Below are positions 54,704-63,778 of a stretch of 64,000 nt of DNA, in pieces. The stretch covers positions 682,001-746,000 of the forward strand of contig NZ_PVBT01000003.1 in NCBI RefSeq assembly GCF_002980555.1, written 5' to 3'. Under the pieces are notes generated by a model. The model saw nothing but the letters and a program-made list of their open reading frames with translations, searched no databases and was not told where the DNA came from. Origin of the DNA: Phyllobacterium myrsinacearum. GTDB lineage: Bacteria; Pseudomonadota; Alphaproteobacteria; Rhizobiales; Rhizobiaceae. A program made the translations under genes and the position numbers. Each line of letters begins with the position of its first letter. The stretch's first letter is position 1.

Positions 54704-55342
54704 TCAACCGAAGATGTGAAGGGCGGCAAGGCCGACGGAAGCGGCCAGGCCGATGGCAAAGCCGATGGCGAGTGCAGCCACCAGGAAGCCGGTGCCAAGC
54801 CATACGCCATCCTGTTCGCCAAGGCCAATGCTGAGCAGGATAATGCTGAGCGCAGGCAGCTGGTTGATCAGCGGGACGGGGAGAACGACGATGAGCGCCA
54901 TGACCAGCGCGGCCACGCTGACGATCCGCTCCATGATGATTTGCGGCAGCAGCCAATAGCGCGGGCGGGCCAGCCGTTCGAAGCGGATGAGCAGCGGCTC
55001 GAGTTTTCCGACAAAACGGCGGTAGGTTGCCGTGCTGAGGGACTTCCTGCGCAGGAAGGCCGGAAACCACGGATTTTCCAGGCCGATCAGCATTTGCAGG
55101 GACAGAAGGATGAGGGGAATGCCGAAGATCGTCGAAGACCCCGGCGGCAGCGGCACCAGGTTGAGCGCCGCAAACAGGATCAGCAGCGCGCCAAAGCTGC
55201 GTTCGGAAAGCGCGGACAGGATATCGTCAAACGACACCCTGTCCGCATCCGTTTCGCCGATCTGGACCAGAATGCTGGACAGGCGCCGTTCTGCGGGGTC
55301 ACCCGAAGGGTCCCAGGGATACGGTTTTCCGTCAGCGTTCAT
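54704..55342 (-). CDS. exoD: Exopolysaccharide synthesis protein ExoD family
   Basis: From the ATG at 55342 the 212-residue protein has an N-terminal polar helix region ([26 protein letters not shown]) and about four transmembrane segments, including [22 protein letters not shown]. That pattern is the ExoD family. Rhizobial exoD mutants are affected in exopolysaccharide and alkaline tolerance; the molecular role is unclear. It is followed directly by the DUF188 gene. Confidence 0.9.
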   Translation of the reverse strand: MNADGKPYPWDPSGDPAERRLSSILVQIGETDADRVSFDDILSALSERSFGALLILFAALNLVPLPPGSSTIFGIPLILLSLQMLIGLENPWFPAFLRRKSLSTATYRRFVGKLEPLLIRFERLARPRYWLLPQIIMERIVSVAALVMALIVVLPVPLINQLPALSIILLSIGLGEQDGVWLGTGFLVAALAIGFAIGLAASVGLAALHIFG

Positions 55343-55363
55343 ACAGGTCCTCCATCGATGCAA

Positions 55364-56404
55364 CTATGCTTTCGTTGTTGTCTCGGCGACAGACGGGGCC
55401 GCAGCGGCCTTTCCATCCATCGTTGGTTCAGTGTGCGGTTCGTCGTTGCGGGTTTTCCAGAGAGAGCTGAAAATACCGGCCGCAAGGATGCCGAGCGTGA
55501 TCGAGAGTGACCACATCGGCGGTATCTTAGCCAGTCCCAAAGCGTCGGCCACGAAAATCTTTCCGCCAATGAACACAAGCACGAGAGACAGCGCATATTT
55601 CAGGTAGACGAAGCGATGGATGAGGCTTGCAAGGGCGAAATACAGCGCCCGCAGGCCAAGGATCGCGAAGATATTCGAGGTGAAGACGATATAGGGATCG
55701 GTGGTGATGGCAAAAATCGCCGGGATGGAATCCACCGCGAAGATCACATCCGCCAGCTCCACCATGACGAGTGCAAGGAGCAGCGGGGTAATCCAGGTCT
55801 TCGACTTGCCCGTGTGCGGGTCGGTGCGCCGGATCATGAATTTCTGGCCGTGCAGTTCCTCGGTAACGCGAAAGCGCTTGCGCATGAACTTGAAGACCGG
55901 ATTGGCCGAGACATCGAACTCGTCGTCGCCGGCCATCAGCATGCGGATGCCGGTGATGATCAGGAACGCGGCAAAGAGATAGAGGACCCACTCATATTGT
56001 TCGACAATGGCCGCACCCGCCGCGATCATGATGCCGCGAAGGATGACAACGCCGAGAATACCGTAGACGAGCACCCGGTGCTGATATTGCTTGGGAATGG
56101 CGAAATAGCCAAAAATCATGGCGATGACGAAAATATTGTCCATCGCCAGGCTCTTCTCGACAACGAAGCCGGTGAGGTACTGCATGCCGGACTCGCTGCC
56201 CAGCTCCCACCAGATGAAGCCGCCGAAGGCGACGCCGAGACTGATGTAGAACGCCGAGAGCAAAAGGCTCTGGCGCATGCCTATATCGTGATTTTTTCGG
56301 TTGAGAACGCCCAGATCAAGGACGAGAAGAACAAGAACAAGGGCAAAAAAGCCAAGCCACATCCATAGGGGCTTGCCCATGGCATCAACAAACAGAAGCT
56401 CCAT
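55364..56404 (-). CDS. TerC family membrane protein (Alx-like)
   Basis: This 346-residue protein has about nine transmembrane helices and the TerC signatures EKSLAMDNIFVIAMIFGYFAIP and ELADVIFAVDSIPAIFAITTDPYIVFTSN, with Asp residues in the membrane. Alx-type TerC proteins are linked to manganese efflux and to metalation of exported enzymes. ExoD lies 21 bases downstream on the same strand. The metal exported here is not shown by sequence. Confidence 0.92.
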   Translation of the reverse strand: MELLFVDAMGKPLWMWLGFFALVLVLLVLDLGVLNRKNHDIGMRQSLLLSAFYISLGVAFGGFIWWELGSESGMQYLTGFVVEKSLAMDNIFVIAMIFGYFAIPKQYQHRVLVYGILGVVILRGIMIAAGAAIVEQYEWVLYLFAAFLIITGIRMLMAGDDEFDVSANPVFKFMRKRFRVTEELHGQKFMIRRTDPHTGKSKTWITPLLLALVMVELADVIFAVDSIPAIFAITTDPYIVFTSNIFAILGLRALYFALASLIHRFVYLKYALSLVLVFIGGKIFVADALGLAKIPPMWSLSITLGILAAGIFSSLWKTRNDEPHTEPTMDGKAAAAPSVAETTTKA

Positions 56405-56590
56405 GTGAAAAATGATCCGCCGGCATCGGTTCCAGATTACAGCTCCGACATCACGAGAGAGCCGGTAACTCTCGCCAGAGGGGCCCGGTGCTGCAATTCT
56501 GCCTCAATTGGGGAGGGGCAGGGATCAATGCAAGGGTTTGACGGAAATAAATAATCTGCGGCCGCCGGATCGAACGGCCTCTTGCCCCCG

Positions 56591-57472
56591 TCAGCGGGTC
56601 GGAACCGGGTTCTCGCCGCGATAGTCGTAGAAGCCGCGCCCGGCCTTGCGTCCCAGCCAGCCGGCTTCGACATATTTGACCAGCAGCGGGCAGGGGCGGT
56701 ATTTCGAATCCGCCAGGCCGTCATGCAACACCTGCATGATCGACAGGCAGGTGTCGAGGCCGATGAAATCGGCAAGCTGCAACGGGCCCATCGGGTGATT
56801 GGCGCCCAGTTTCATCGCCGTATCGATGGCTTCGACCGAGCCCACACCCTCATAGAGCACGTAGATGGCTTCGTTGATCATCGGCAGCAGGATGCGGTTG
56901 ACGATGAAGGCCGGGAAATCTTCGGAAACTGTCAGCGTCTTGTCGAGGCTGGTGACGAATTCGCGCGCGATCTCGAAGGTGACGTTTTCCGTGGCGATGC
57001 CGCGGATCAGTTCGACCAGTTTCATCACCGGAACGGGATTCATGAAGTGGATGCCGATGAAGCGTTCCGGCCGGTCCGTGGTGGCGGCAAGCCGCGTGAT
57101 CGAGATGGAGGAGGTATTGGTTGCAAGAATCGCTTCCGGATTGAGATTGGGGCAGAGCTGGGCAAAAATCTTGCGTTTGACCGTCTCATCTTCCGTTGCC
57201 GCCTCGATGGCCAGATCGACACCGGCGAGGTCTTCCATGCGCAGGGCCGGGCGGATGCGTGACATGCCCTTGACGCGCTCGGCTTCCTCAAGCTTGCCGT
57301 GGGAAACCTGCCGGGCCATGTTGCCGTTGACGGTGGCGATGGCCTTTTCCAGCTGGTCGGCGGACTGGTCATGGATCAAAACATCATATCCGGCCAGTGC
57401 ACAGACGTGAGCAATGCCTCCGCCCATTTGTCCCGCGCCAACAATGCCTACAGTTTTGATCGAGCCAGCCAT
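56591..57472 (-). CDS. 3-hydroxybutyryl-CoA dehydrogenase
   Basis: From the ATG at 57472 this is a 293-residue protein, the usual length. It has the NAD-binding loop VGIVGAGQMGGGIA, the catalytic His region in FIGIHFMNPVPVMKLVELI, and a C-terminal helical domain with NHPMGPLQLADFIGLDTCLSIM. It oxidises 3-hydroxybutyryl-CoA in short-chain fatty-acid or polyhydroxybutyrate-linked metabolism. It lies downstream of etfBA on the same strand, a conserved set in this group. The frame upstream to 57676 is not part of the protein. Confidence 0.94.
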   Translation of the reverse strand: MAGSIKTVGIVGAGQMGGGIAHVCALAGYDVLIHDQSADQLEKAIATVNGNMARQVSHGKLEEAERVKGMSRIRPALRMEDLAGVDLAIEAATEDETVKRKIFAQLCPNLNPEAILATNTSSISITRLAATTDRPERFIGIHFMNPVPVMKLVELIRGIATENVTFEIAREFVTSLDKTLTVSEDFPAFIVNRILLPMINEAIYVLYEGVGSVEAIDTAMKLGANHPMGPLQLADFIGLDTCLSIMQVLHDGLADSKYRPCPLLVKYVEAGWLGRKAGRGFYDYRGENPVPTR

Positions 57473-57510
57473 GTTTCCATCCGTTTCTTTTCTTTGCAGC
57501 ACCAAACTAA

Positions 57511-57543
57511 ATGGCCGGGGTAGCGTTCGTCTACCCCGGCCAT
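57511..57543 (-). terminator. Hairpin between etfA and the dehydrogenase gene
   Basis: A 13-bp perfect stem is formed by 57511-57523 (ATGGCCGGGGTAG) and 57531-57543 (CTACCCCGGCCAT) with a 7-nt loop. The T run after it is weak, so it may limit rather than stop transcription into the dehydrogenase gene, or protect the etfBA mRNA end. Confidence 0.6.
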
Positions 57544-57572
57544 GCAGATTCATTTCAATCTTGCGATGAAAT

Positions 57573-58502
57573 TCAAAGCGCTTTTTCGAGTTCCGGCAGG
57601 ATGACGAAGAGATCGCCGACCAGGCCGTAATCGGCAACCTGGAAAATCGGTGCTTCCTCGTCCTTGTTGATGGCAACGATGACCTTGGAGTCCTTCATGC
57701 CGGCCAGATGCTGGATCGCGCCGGAGATGCCGACGGCGATGTAGAGATCAGGGGCAACCACCTTGCCCGTCTGGCCGACCTGCCAGTCATTTGGTGCATA
57801 GCCCGCATCGACGGCGGCGCGCGAAGCACCAACCGCAGCGCCGAGCTTGTCGGCCACGGGAAGGATGACTTCCTTGAACTTCTCATTGGAGCCGAGGGCA
57901 CGGCCGCCGGAGATGATGATCTTGGCCGAGGTCAGTTCCGGACGGTCGCCGCCGGACAGCTTGGCTTCGATGAAGGTGGACAGGCCCGGATTGGCAGCAG
58001 CCGAGACCGTCTCGACGGGAGCCAAACCGCCTTCGCCGGCCGCCGCAAAGGTGGCGGTGCGCACGGTGATGACACGCTTGGCATCGGTCGCCTGGACGGT
58101 CTGCAGGGCATTGCCCGCATAGATCGGACGCTTGAACGTATCGGGCGCGATGACCTCGATGATATCAGACACCTGCATGACGTCGAGCAGGGCAGCCACG
58201 CGCGGCAGGATGTTCTTGCCGTTGGTGGTTGCAGCGGCAATGATCGTGTCATAATTGCCGGCGATCGAAACGATCAGCGCCGCGGTGGCTTCCGCCAGGC
58301 GGTTGGCCAGATCGTCGCTGTCGGCAAGCAGGACTTTCTTGACACCGGCAAGCTTGGCGGCCTGGTCGGCAACGCCCTTGGCGCCTTTGCCGGCAACCAG
58401 GACATGCACGTCGGAACCGATGGCGAGCGCTGCGGTGAGCGCCTTGGCGGTCTGGTCGGAAAGGGTCTCGTTATCGTGTTCGGCAAAAAGAAGAATAGCC
58501 AT
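57573..58502 (-). CDS. etfA: Electron transfer flavoprotein subunit alpha
   Basis: This 309-residue protein has a C-terminal FAD-binding domain ([60 protein letters not shown]) and an N-terminal ETF domain. With EtfB it carries electrons from acyl-CoA and other dehydrogenases to ETF-quinone oxidoreductase. etfB lies 21 bases upstream. Length is normal. Confidence 0.96.
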   Translation of the reverse strand: MAILLFAEHDNETLSDQTAKALTAALAIGSDVHVLVAGKGAKGVADQAAKLAGVKKVLLADSDDLANRLAEATAALIVSIAGNYDTIIAAATTNGKNILPRVAALLDVMQVSDIIEVIAPDTFKRPIYAGNALQTVQATDAKRVITVRTATFAAAGEGGLAPVETVSAAANPGLSTFIEAKLSGGDRPELTSAKIIISGGRALGSNEKFKEVILPVADKLGAAVGASRAAVDAGYAPNDWQVGQTGKVVAPDLYIAVGISGAIQHLAGMKDSKVIVAINKDEEAPIFQVADYGLVGDLFVILPELEKAL

Positions 58503-58523
58503 GGTAAATTCCTTTCCTGATCC

Positions 58524-59273
58524 TTAGAGAACGCCGGCTTCGTTCTTCAGCTTGCTGACGAGTTCGGCAACGTCCTTGACCTTGACACCCGCCTTGCGGC
58601 CGCCCGGCTCCTCGGTCTTCAGGACCTTGAGGCGCGGCTTGGTGTCGACGCCGTAATCGGCTGCGGTCTTTTCATCCAGCGGCTTCTTCTTTGCCTTCAT
58701 GATGTTCGGCAGGGAAGCGTAGCGCGGCTGGTTGAGGCGCAGGTCCGTCGTGACGATGGCCGGCAGCTTGATTTCGATGGTCTGCAGACCACCGTCGACT
58801 TCGCGCGTAACCTTGGCGGCATCACCGCCGAGCTCGACCTTCGAGGCGAAAGTGCCCTGGCTCCAGCCGAGCAAAGCGGACAGCATCTGGCCGGTCTGGT
58901 TGGCGTCGTCGTCGATGGCCTGCTTGCCGAGAATGACCAGCTGCGGCTGTTCTGCTTCGACAATGCCCTTGAGGATCTTGGCTACGGCAAGCGGCTCGAC
59001 GATGTCGTCGACCTTGACCAGAATGCCGCGGTCGGCACCCATGGCGAGCGCCGTGCGGATGGTTTCCTGCGCCTGCGCAGGTCCGATGGAGACAACGACC
59101 ACTTCCTCGACCTTGCCAGCCTCTTTCAGGCGCAAGGCTTCCTCGACCGCGATTTCGTCGAACGGGTTCATCGACATCTTCACGTTGGCAAGCTCAACGC
59201 CCGAACCGTCGCCCTTAACCCTGATCTTCACATTGTAATCGACTACCCGCTTTACCGGTACGAGGACTTTCAT
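58524..59273 (-). CDS. etfB: Electron transfer flavoprotein subunit beta
   Basis: This 249-residue protein begins [20 protein letters not shown] and has [16 protein letters not shown] and the AMP-site region [20 protein letters not shown]. It is the usual EtfB length. It heads the etfB-etfA-dehydrogenase group. Its leader holds a weak hairpin with a T run (59355-59379) and two CGTAAA motifs farther upstream, described in the findings. Confidence 0.96.
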   Translation of the reverse strand: MKVLVPVKRVVDYNVKIRVKGDGSGVELANVKMSMNPFDEIAVEEALRLKEAGKVEEVVVVSIGPAQAQETIRTALAMGADRGILVKVDDIVEPLAVAKILKGIVEAEQPQLVILGKQAIDDDANQTGQMLSALLGWSQGTFASKVELGGDAAKVTREVDGGLQTIEIKLPAIVTTDLRLNQPRYASLPNIMKAKKKPLDEKTAADYGVDTKPRLKVLKTEEPGGRKAGVKVKDVAELVSKLKNEAGVL

Positions 59274-59354
59274 GGGGACTCCCTCTCATAAGAACTGCAG
59301 ACAGATTTAACTGCCGGGCAATGGCACCCGCTTGCCGGATGCCGACATTGAGGT

Positions 59355-59379
59355 AAAAAAAACGACACGCTGACGTCGT
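59355..59379 (-). terminator. Possible terminator/attenuator in the etfB leader
   Basis: On the minus strand ACGAC (59379-59375) pairs with GTCGT (59366-59362) and is followed by a run of T down to 59355. The stem is only five base pairs, so strength is doubtful. It lies about 80 bases before the etfB start, between it and the proposed regulatory motifs. Confidence 0.35.
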
Positions 59380-59461
59380 GCGGGACCGTAAATATGAGTA
59401 ACGTAAAGGTCAATCATTGAGATTGCGCTTATCCGATCTTAAACGATTGAAACTTGCGCGT

Positions 59462-60223
59462 TCAGCGGCCCCACGGGGGTGAGGGCGGTTCGGGTGGTGT
59501 TTGCGGCGGCTGCTTGTCGACGATAACGGCGCGCGGCGAGACAATCGCCCGGTCAAACAGCGGCACGCTGCGGCGTTTGAACGGGACAAGGAGCAGGGCG
59601 CCGGCAATGATACCGCCGACATGGCCGGCCCAGGAAATGCGGTCTTCGCCATGGGTGACGAGCATCACGAACTGGAGCCCGATCCAGAGGACGAGCGGAT
59701 AGAGCGCGGGGATGCGCAGGGGTATCCGGCCGAAAGCCAGCACCCAGACCCGCACACGCGGATGCAGCATCAGATAGGCGGTGATCACGCCGGCAATGGC
59801 GGCGGATGCGCCGATCAGCGGCCCTTCGGAAGACGGGTCGAGCGTCCCGTGCAGGAAGGCGCCGGCGGCGGCACAGAGCAGGTAGAAAATCAGGAACTTG
59901 ATATGGCCCATGGCGTCTTCGACATTGTCGCCGAAGACCCAGAGGAACAGCATGTTGCCACCCAGGTGGAAGATATCGGCATGGAGGAAGGCATAGGTGA
60001 CATAGGTGAAAGCGGGCGGCACGAAATCATATTGCGGCGGCAGGACTGACATGTGGTGTGCCACGGACGGGATGTAACCGAAGCCGATGGAGGCGGTCTT
60101 TGCGTCCGCACCGGCAAGGCTCGTCAGGCCGAAGATCAGCAGGTTGAGCGCGATCAGCGCCAGGGTGACATATTGCAGCTTGATGTATTTGAGGCTGTTG
60201 GCGTCGTAGAGTGGAATGAACAT
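59462..60223 (-). CDS. Rhomboid family intramembrane serine protease
   Basis: This 253-residue protein has six or so transmembrane helices, HLGGNMLFLWVFGDNVED, the catalytic Ser in GASAAIAG and the catalytic His in SWAGHVGGI. It should cleave membrane proteins within the bilayer. The C-terminus is Pro-rich and cytoplasmic (PPQTPPEPPSPPWGR). The PduO gene lies upstream on the same strand, 17 bases away. Substrates are unknown. Confidence 0.92.
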   Translation of the reverse strand: MFIPLYDANSLKYIKLQYVTLALIALNLLIFGLTSLAGADAKTASIGFGYIPSVAHHMSVLPPQYDFVPPAFTYVTYAFLHADIFHLGGNMLFLWVFGDNVEDAMGHIKFLIFYLLCAAAGAFLHGTLDPSSEGPLIGASAAIAGVITAYLMLHPRVRVWVLAFGRIPLRIPALYPLVLWIGLQFVMLVTHGEDRISWAGHVGGIIAGALLLVPFKRRSVPLFDRAIVSPRAVIVDKQPPQTPPEPPSPPWGR

Positions 60224-60240
60224 CGGCGCCGTTCCCCCGT

Positions 60241-60822
60241 TCAGCGGTTCTTACCGGGCACCCATAACACGTCCTTCGCGCCGTTGTCATTGACGGCCCG
60301 TGCTGCGACGAAGAGAAAATCGGAAACGCGGTTGATGTATTTGAGCGCGGCTGGTGTGACGGCCTCATCCGGCCTTTGCGCCAGCGCCACCATGTGCCGT
60401 TCGGCACGCCTTGCCACGGTGCGCGCCAGATGCAGGGCAGCGGAGGCTGCCGATCCGCCCGGCAGGACGAAGGAGCGCAGCGGCGCAAGTTTTTGGTTCA
60501 GGCGATCGATGTCCGCTTCGATGCGTGCAACCTGGCTGTCAATGATGCGCAGCGGCTCGTATTCCAGCTTTTCACCGGTATCGGGCGTGGCCAGATCAGC
60601 GCCGAGATCAAAGAGATCGTTCTGGATGCGAGCGAGCATCGCGTCGATTTCCGGAAACTCCTCCACCGTATGCAGCCGCGCCAGCCCCACGCAGGCATTG
60701 GCTTCGTCGACCGTGCCATAGGCTTCGACGCGCAGGTCATGCTTGAGGCGGCGCTCGCCGCTGCCGAGCCCGGTGGTGCCGTCATCGCCGGTCTTCGTGT
60801 AAATCCTGTTGAGCTTGACCAT
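60241..60822 (-). CDS. Cob(I)yrinic acid a,c-diamide adenosyltransferase, PduO type
   Basis: This 193-residue protein has the PduO ATP motif TKTGDDGTTGLGSGER at the N-terminus, then EAYGTVDEANACVGL, FVLPGG and a C-terminal RVSDFLFVAARAVN. It adds the adenosyl group to cob(I)alamin, completing coenzyme B12; CobST elsewhere in the window act earlier in the same pathway. It is followed by the rhomboid gene and preceded by a twin-helix protein gene on the same strand. Confidence 0.94.
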   Translation of the reverse strand: MVKLNRIYTKTGDDGTTGLGSGERRLKHDLRVEAYGTVDEANACVGLARLHTVEEFPEIDAMLARIQNDLFDLGADLATPDTGEKLEYEPLRIIDSQVARIEADIDRLNQKLAPLRSFVLPGGSAASAALHLARTVARRAERHMVALAQRPDEAVTPAALKYINRVSDFLFVAARAVNDNGAKDVLWVPGKNR

Positions 60823-60837
60823 GGCCTACCCCCGCGA

Positions 60838-61035
60838 TCAGCTGGCGGCGCGGTGAAAGTAAATCGCGCCGACGATGAGAATGATCGCCACCAGTTGCAG
60901 GAAAATGCGCAGCTGCATCATCTTGTTGGAAAAATTGGCATCGCCGCCCTTCATCATGTTGCGCAGGCCGATCAGAAGCACGACGGTGACGGCGGCAATG
61001 GCAACGACTGCCAGGAACTTGAAGATGATATCCAT
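60838..61035 (-). CDS. Twin transmembrane helix small protein
   Basis: From the ATG at 61035 this is a 65-residue protein with two helices (IIFKFLAVVAIAAVTVVLLIGL and LRIFLQLVAIILIVGAIYF) and a short loop GGDANFSNKMMQ. It is like the HIG1-type twin-helix proteins that lie beside PduO genes in Rhizobiales. Function is not known to me. It lies 15 bases before the PduO gene. Confidence 0.85.
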   Translation of the reverse strand: MDIIFKFLAVVAIAAVTVVLLIGLRNMMKGGDANFSNKMMQLRIFLQLVAIILIVGAIYFHRAAS

Positions 61036-61063
61036 GGTTTTTCCTTTTCTAGCCGGAGCGCTT

Positions 61064-61897
61064 TCAGGACTGGCCGGCAAGCATGCGGTATAGCGCACGC
61101 GATGACAGAAATCTGCGGGCAAAAACCGCAAATTTCGCGGGTCGCGTGACGAGGTAATGCGGTTTGGGACGTGGGTTTTCCAGCGCGTCCTTCAGCACGG
61201 TATAGACCGCTTCCGGGCCAAGCTTGGAACGGGACTTGGTGCCGCCCTGCGACAGGCGGGCGATCTGCTTCTGGTAGTCGGCGCGATGCACCGAGTTCTC
61301 GACGTCGATATATTTCCCGATCTGCTGCAGCGCATTATGGGTGAAGCGCGAGGCAATCGGTCCCGGCTCGATCAGGGAGACATGAATGCCAGAGCCTTCA
61401 AGTTCCATGCGCTGGACCAGCATCAGGCCTTCCAGCGCGAATTTCGACGCGACATAGGCACCGCGCCATTTCATCGGCACGAGCCCGAGAATTGACGAGC
61501 AATGCACGATCCGCCCGTGGCCCTGGCGGCGCATGACGGGGACGATGTGCCGGGTCAGTTCATGCCAGCCGAAGAAATTGGCATCGAATTGTTCGCGCAA
61601 GCCTTCGATCGGCAGGTCTTCCACGGCACCCGGCAGCGCGTAGGCGCCATTGTTGTAAAGCGCATCGAGCGTGCCGCCGGTCGCGGCAAGCACATCGTCA
61701 ACCAGCGCCTTGATGGAATCCGGCTCGCGATAATCGAGATAATGGGCGGACAGGCCATCGGCTTTCAGGGCGGCGATATCTTCGTTTCGCCGCGCGGTTG
61801 CAAAGACCTGCCAGCCATCCGCCTTGAGCGCGCGGGCGCAGTGCGCGCCGATGCCGCTGGAACATCCTGTGATCAAAATCGTTCTGGAACTGGTCAT
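61064..61897 (-). CDS. SDR family oxidoreductase
   Basis: From the ATG at 61897 the 277-residue protein has the SDR coenzyme loop TGCSSGIGA, the NNGAYALPG motif in place of NNAG, the catalytic Ser in HCSSILG and YVASK with Tyr and Lys. It is a classical short-chain dehydrogenase; substrate unknown. The twin-helix gene is next on the same strand and the BrkB gene is divergent. Confidence 0.9.
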   Translation of the reverse strand: MTSSRTILITGCSSGIGAHCARALKADGWQVFATARRNEDIAALKADGLSAHYLDYREPDSIKALVDDVLAATGGTLDALYNNGAYALPGAVEDLPIEGLREQFDANFFGWHELTRHIVPVMRRQGHGRIVHCSSILGLVPMKWRGAYVASKFALEGLMLVQRMELEGSGIHVSLIEPGPIASRFTHNALQQIGKYIDVENSVHRADYQKQIARLSQGGTKSRSKLGPEAVYTVLKDALENPRPKPHYLVTRPAKFAVFARRFLSSRALYRMLAGQS

Positions 61898-61998
61898 TCT
61901 TTTCCGATTGCTGCAAACCGAACGGGACATCAAAAAAAGACTTCACATATTCGCCTGTGCCTTGCAATGTCACGAGCCAAAGGGGCAAACCATTTTCG

Positions 61999-62853
61999 AT
62001 GCGTAGAGTATATGTTTTTCTCCGGCGGGTGACCTTCGATACATTGAGGCATTTCAGCACGGATGACGGCTGGGCTCTGGCCAGCCACGTGGCGCTTTCG
62101 GGCATCCTGGCGCTGTTTCCCTTCCTGATTTTCGCCACTTCCCTTGCCAGCTTTCTCGGTGCCAGCGCCTTTACCGATACGGCGGTGCATGTGGTGTTCG
62201 ACACCTGGCCGGAGGTCATCGCCCGGCCGATCGCGCAGGAGGTGCGCAATGTTCTCAACGTCCAGCGCGGCGGACTTCTGACCATCAGCGTGATCGCCGC
62301 CGCCTACTTTGCCTCCAACGGCATCGAAGCGCTGCGCATCGCGCTCAACCGTGCCTACCGGGTGGTGGATACACGTTCGATCATCTATTGCCGTTTGCAG
62401 AGCCTCGGCTACGTGATTGTGGCTACCATCGGCATCATGGCCATCAGTTTTCTCCTGGTGCTGGCGCCGCTGGCGGTGCGCATCGCCAGCAAATGGGTTC
62501 CCGAGCTTGACGTTCTGTCCGGTACCATCGGCTTCTGGCGCTACTGCATTGCCTCAGCCGTGCTGATCGTCGGGTTGCTGGTGGCGCATCTATGGCTGCC
62601 GGCGGGACGGCGCAAACTCATCGATATCCTGCCGGGCATCCTCGTGACCCTGCTGGCATGGATCGTTGGTGCATCGATTTTCGCGAGCTATCTCGAGACG
62701 TTCGCATCCTACGTGTCGACCTATGCGGGGCTGGCCTCGATCATGGCGGCGATCGTCTTCCTCTATATCATCGCCGCGATTTTCATCATCGGTGCCGAGG
62801 TCAATGCCGCCATCATCCACTACCGCGAGGGCAGGGTCGCCAAGCGCTTCTGA
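61999..62853 (+). CDS. YihY/BrkB family membrane protein
   Basis: From the ATG at 61999 the 284-residue protein has six transmembrane helices, with FSTDDGWALASHVALSGILALFPFLIF early and VVDTRSIIYCRLQSLGYV in the middle, typical of the YihY family. No transport substrate is established. Its end overlaps the convergent DMT transporter gene by 34 bases. The frame is open to 61957, but those residues look non-coding. Confidence 0.88.
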   Translation: MRRVYVFLRRVTFDTLRHFSTDDGWALASHVALSGILALFPFLIFATSLASFLGASAFTDTAVHVVFDTWPEVIARPIAQEVRNVLNVQRGGLLTISVIAAAYFASNGIEALRIALNRAYRVVDTRSIIYCRLQSLGYVIVATIGIMAISFLLVLAPLAVRIASKWVPELDVLSGTIGFWRYCIASAVLIVGLLVAHLWLPAGRRKLIDILPGILVTLLAWIVGASIFASYLETFASYVSTYAGLASIMAAIVFLYIIAAIFIIGAEVNAAIIHYREGRVAKRF

Positions 62854-63704
62854 CCGGTTGACAGCGCGACGCCAAGCGTTGCCACCACCATGCCGCACAG
62901 CTGGAACAGTGTCAGCGTTTCGCCGAAAAGCATATAGGCCATCAGCGCGGTCACGCCGGGCACGAGATAGAACAGCGAAGCAACCTTCGACACGGCGCCC
63001 TGATTGATCAGCACCATCAGCAGCAGCACCGCGCCGATCGACAGCACGAAGACCAGCCAGAACAGCGCGAAGCCGAGAGGCGCGGCCCAGATCACCGTGT
63101 GGGTCTCGAACAGCAGCGAAAAGAGACCGGTCAGCACCCCGGCGCCGATATATTGCAGGGTTGTGCCGGCCTTCAGGTCAATGGTGCCGACAAAGCGTTT
63201 CTGCCAAACGGTTCCGGCGCTGATGGCGAGGACCGAAAGGATCGACGCGCCGACCGTTGCCGGCGTGATGCCATCGGCGGCAATCGACAGTTTGGGCCAG
63301 AGCACCATGGCGACGCCGATAAAGCCGACCGCCAGTCCGGCCCAGTGACGCGGCTGGATTTTCTCGCCGAGAACCACTCCGGCAATCAGTGCCGTGATCA
63401 GCGGCTGCAGGCCGACCACCAGTGCCGACATGCCCGCAGGCAGGCCGCGATGAATGGCCCAGAACACGGCGCCGAGATAGACACCGTGGATCAGGCAGCC
63501 GGCGATGATGGCGTGCATGGCGCCGCGCCCGCTCGGCCAATGGTTGCCGGCCACGACGACCCATGTGCCGAGAATGGCCGCGGCAATGGCGAACCGGACG
63601 GTGAGGAACAGGAACGGTTCCATATAAGGCATGGCATAGCGGGCGCCGATGAAGCCGGTGGCCCACAGGAGGACGAACAGGGCGGGAAAGTAACGGACGG
63701 GCAT
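62820..63704 (-). CDS. DMT superfamily transporter (EamA)
   Basis: From the ATG at 63704 this is a 294-residue protein with ten transmembrane helices and two EamA halves (FVLLWATGFIGARYAMPYMEPFLFL in the first; SLFYLVPGVTALMAYMLFGETL in the second). It probably exports a metabolite; the substrate is unknown. A start at 63722 would add six residues. Confidence 0.88.
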   Translation of the reverse strand: MPVRYFPALFVLLWATGFIGARYAMPYMEPFLFLTVRFAIAAAILGTWVVVAGNHWPSGRGAMHAIIAGCLIHGVYLGAVFWAIHRGLPAGMSALVVGLQPLITALIAGVVLGEKIQPRHWAGLAVGFIGVAMVLWPKLSIAADGITPATVGASILSVLAISAGTVWQKRFVGTIDLKAGTTLQYIGAGVLTGLFSLLFETHTVIWAAPLGFALFWLVFVLSIGAVLLLMVLINQGAVSKVASLFYLVPGVTALMAYMLFGETLTLFQLCGMVVATLGVALSTGQKRLATLPSR

Positions 63705-63778
63705 GATGGGTGACCGGATCACGGGACGAGTTGTGATGCAGGTTTATACGAACACCGGTCTTGCAGCCAGATGTTGTT

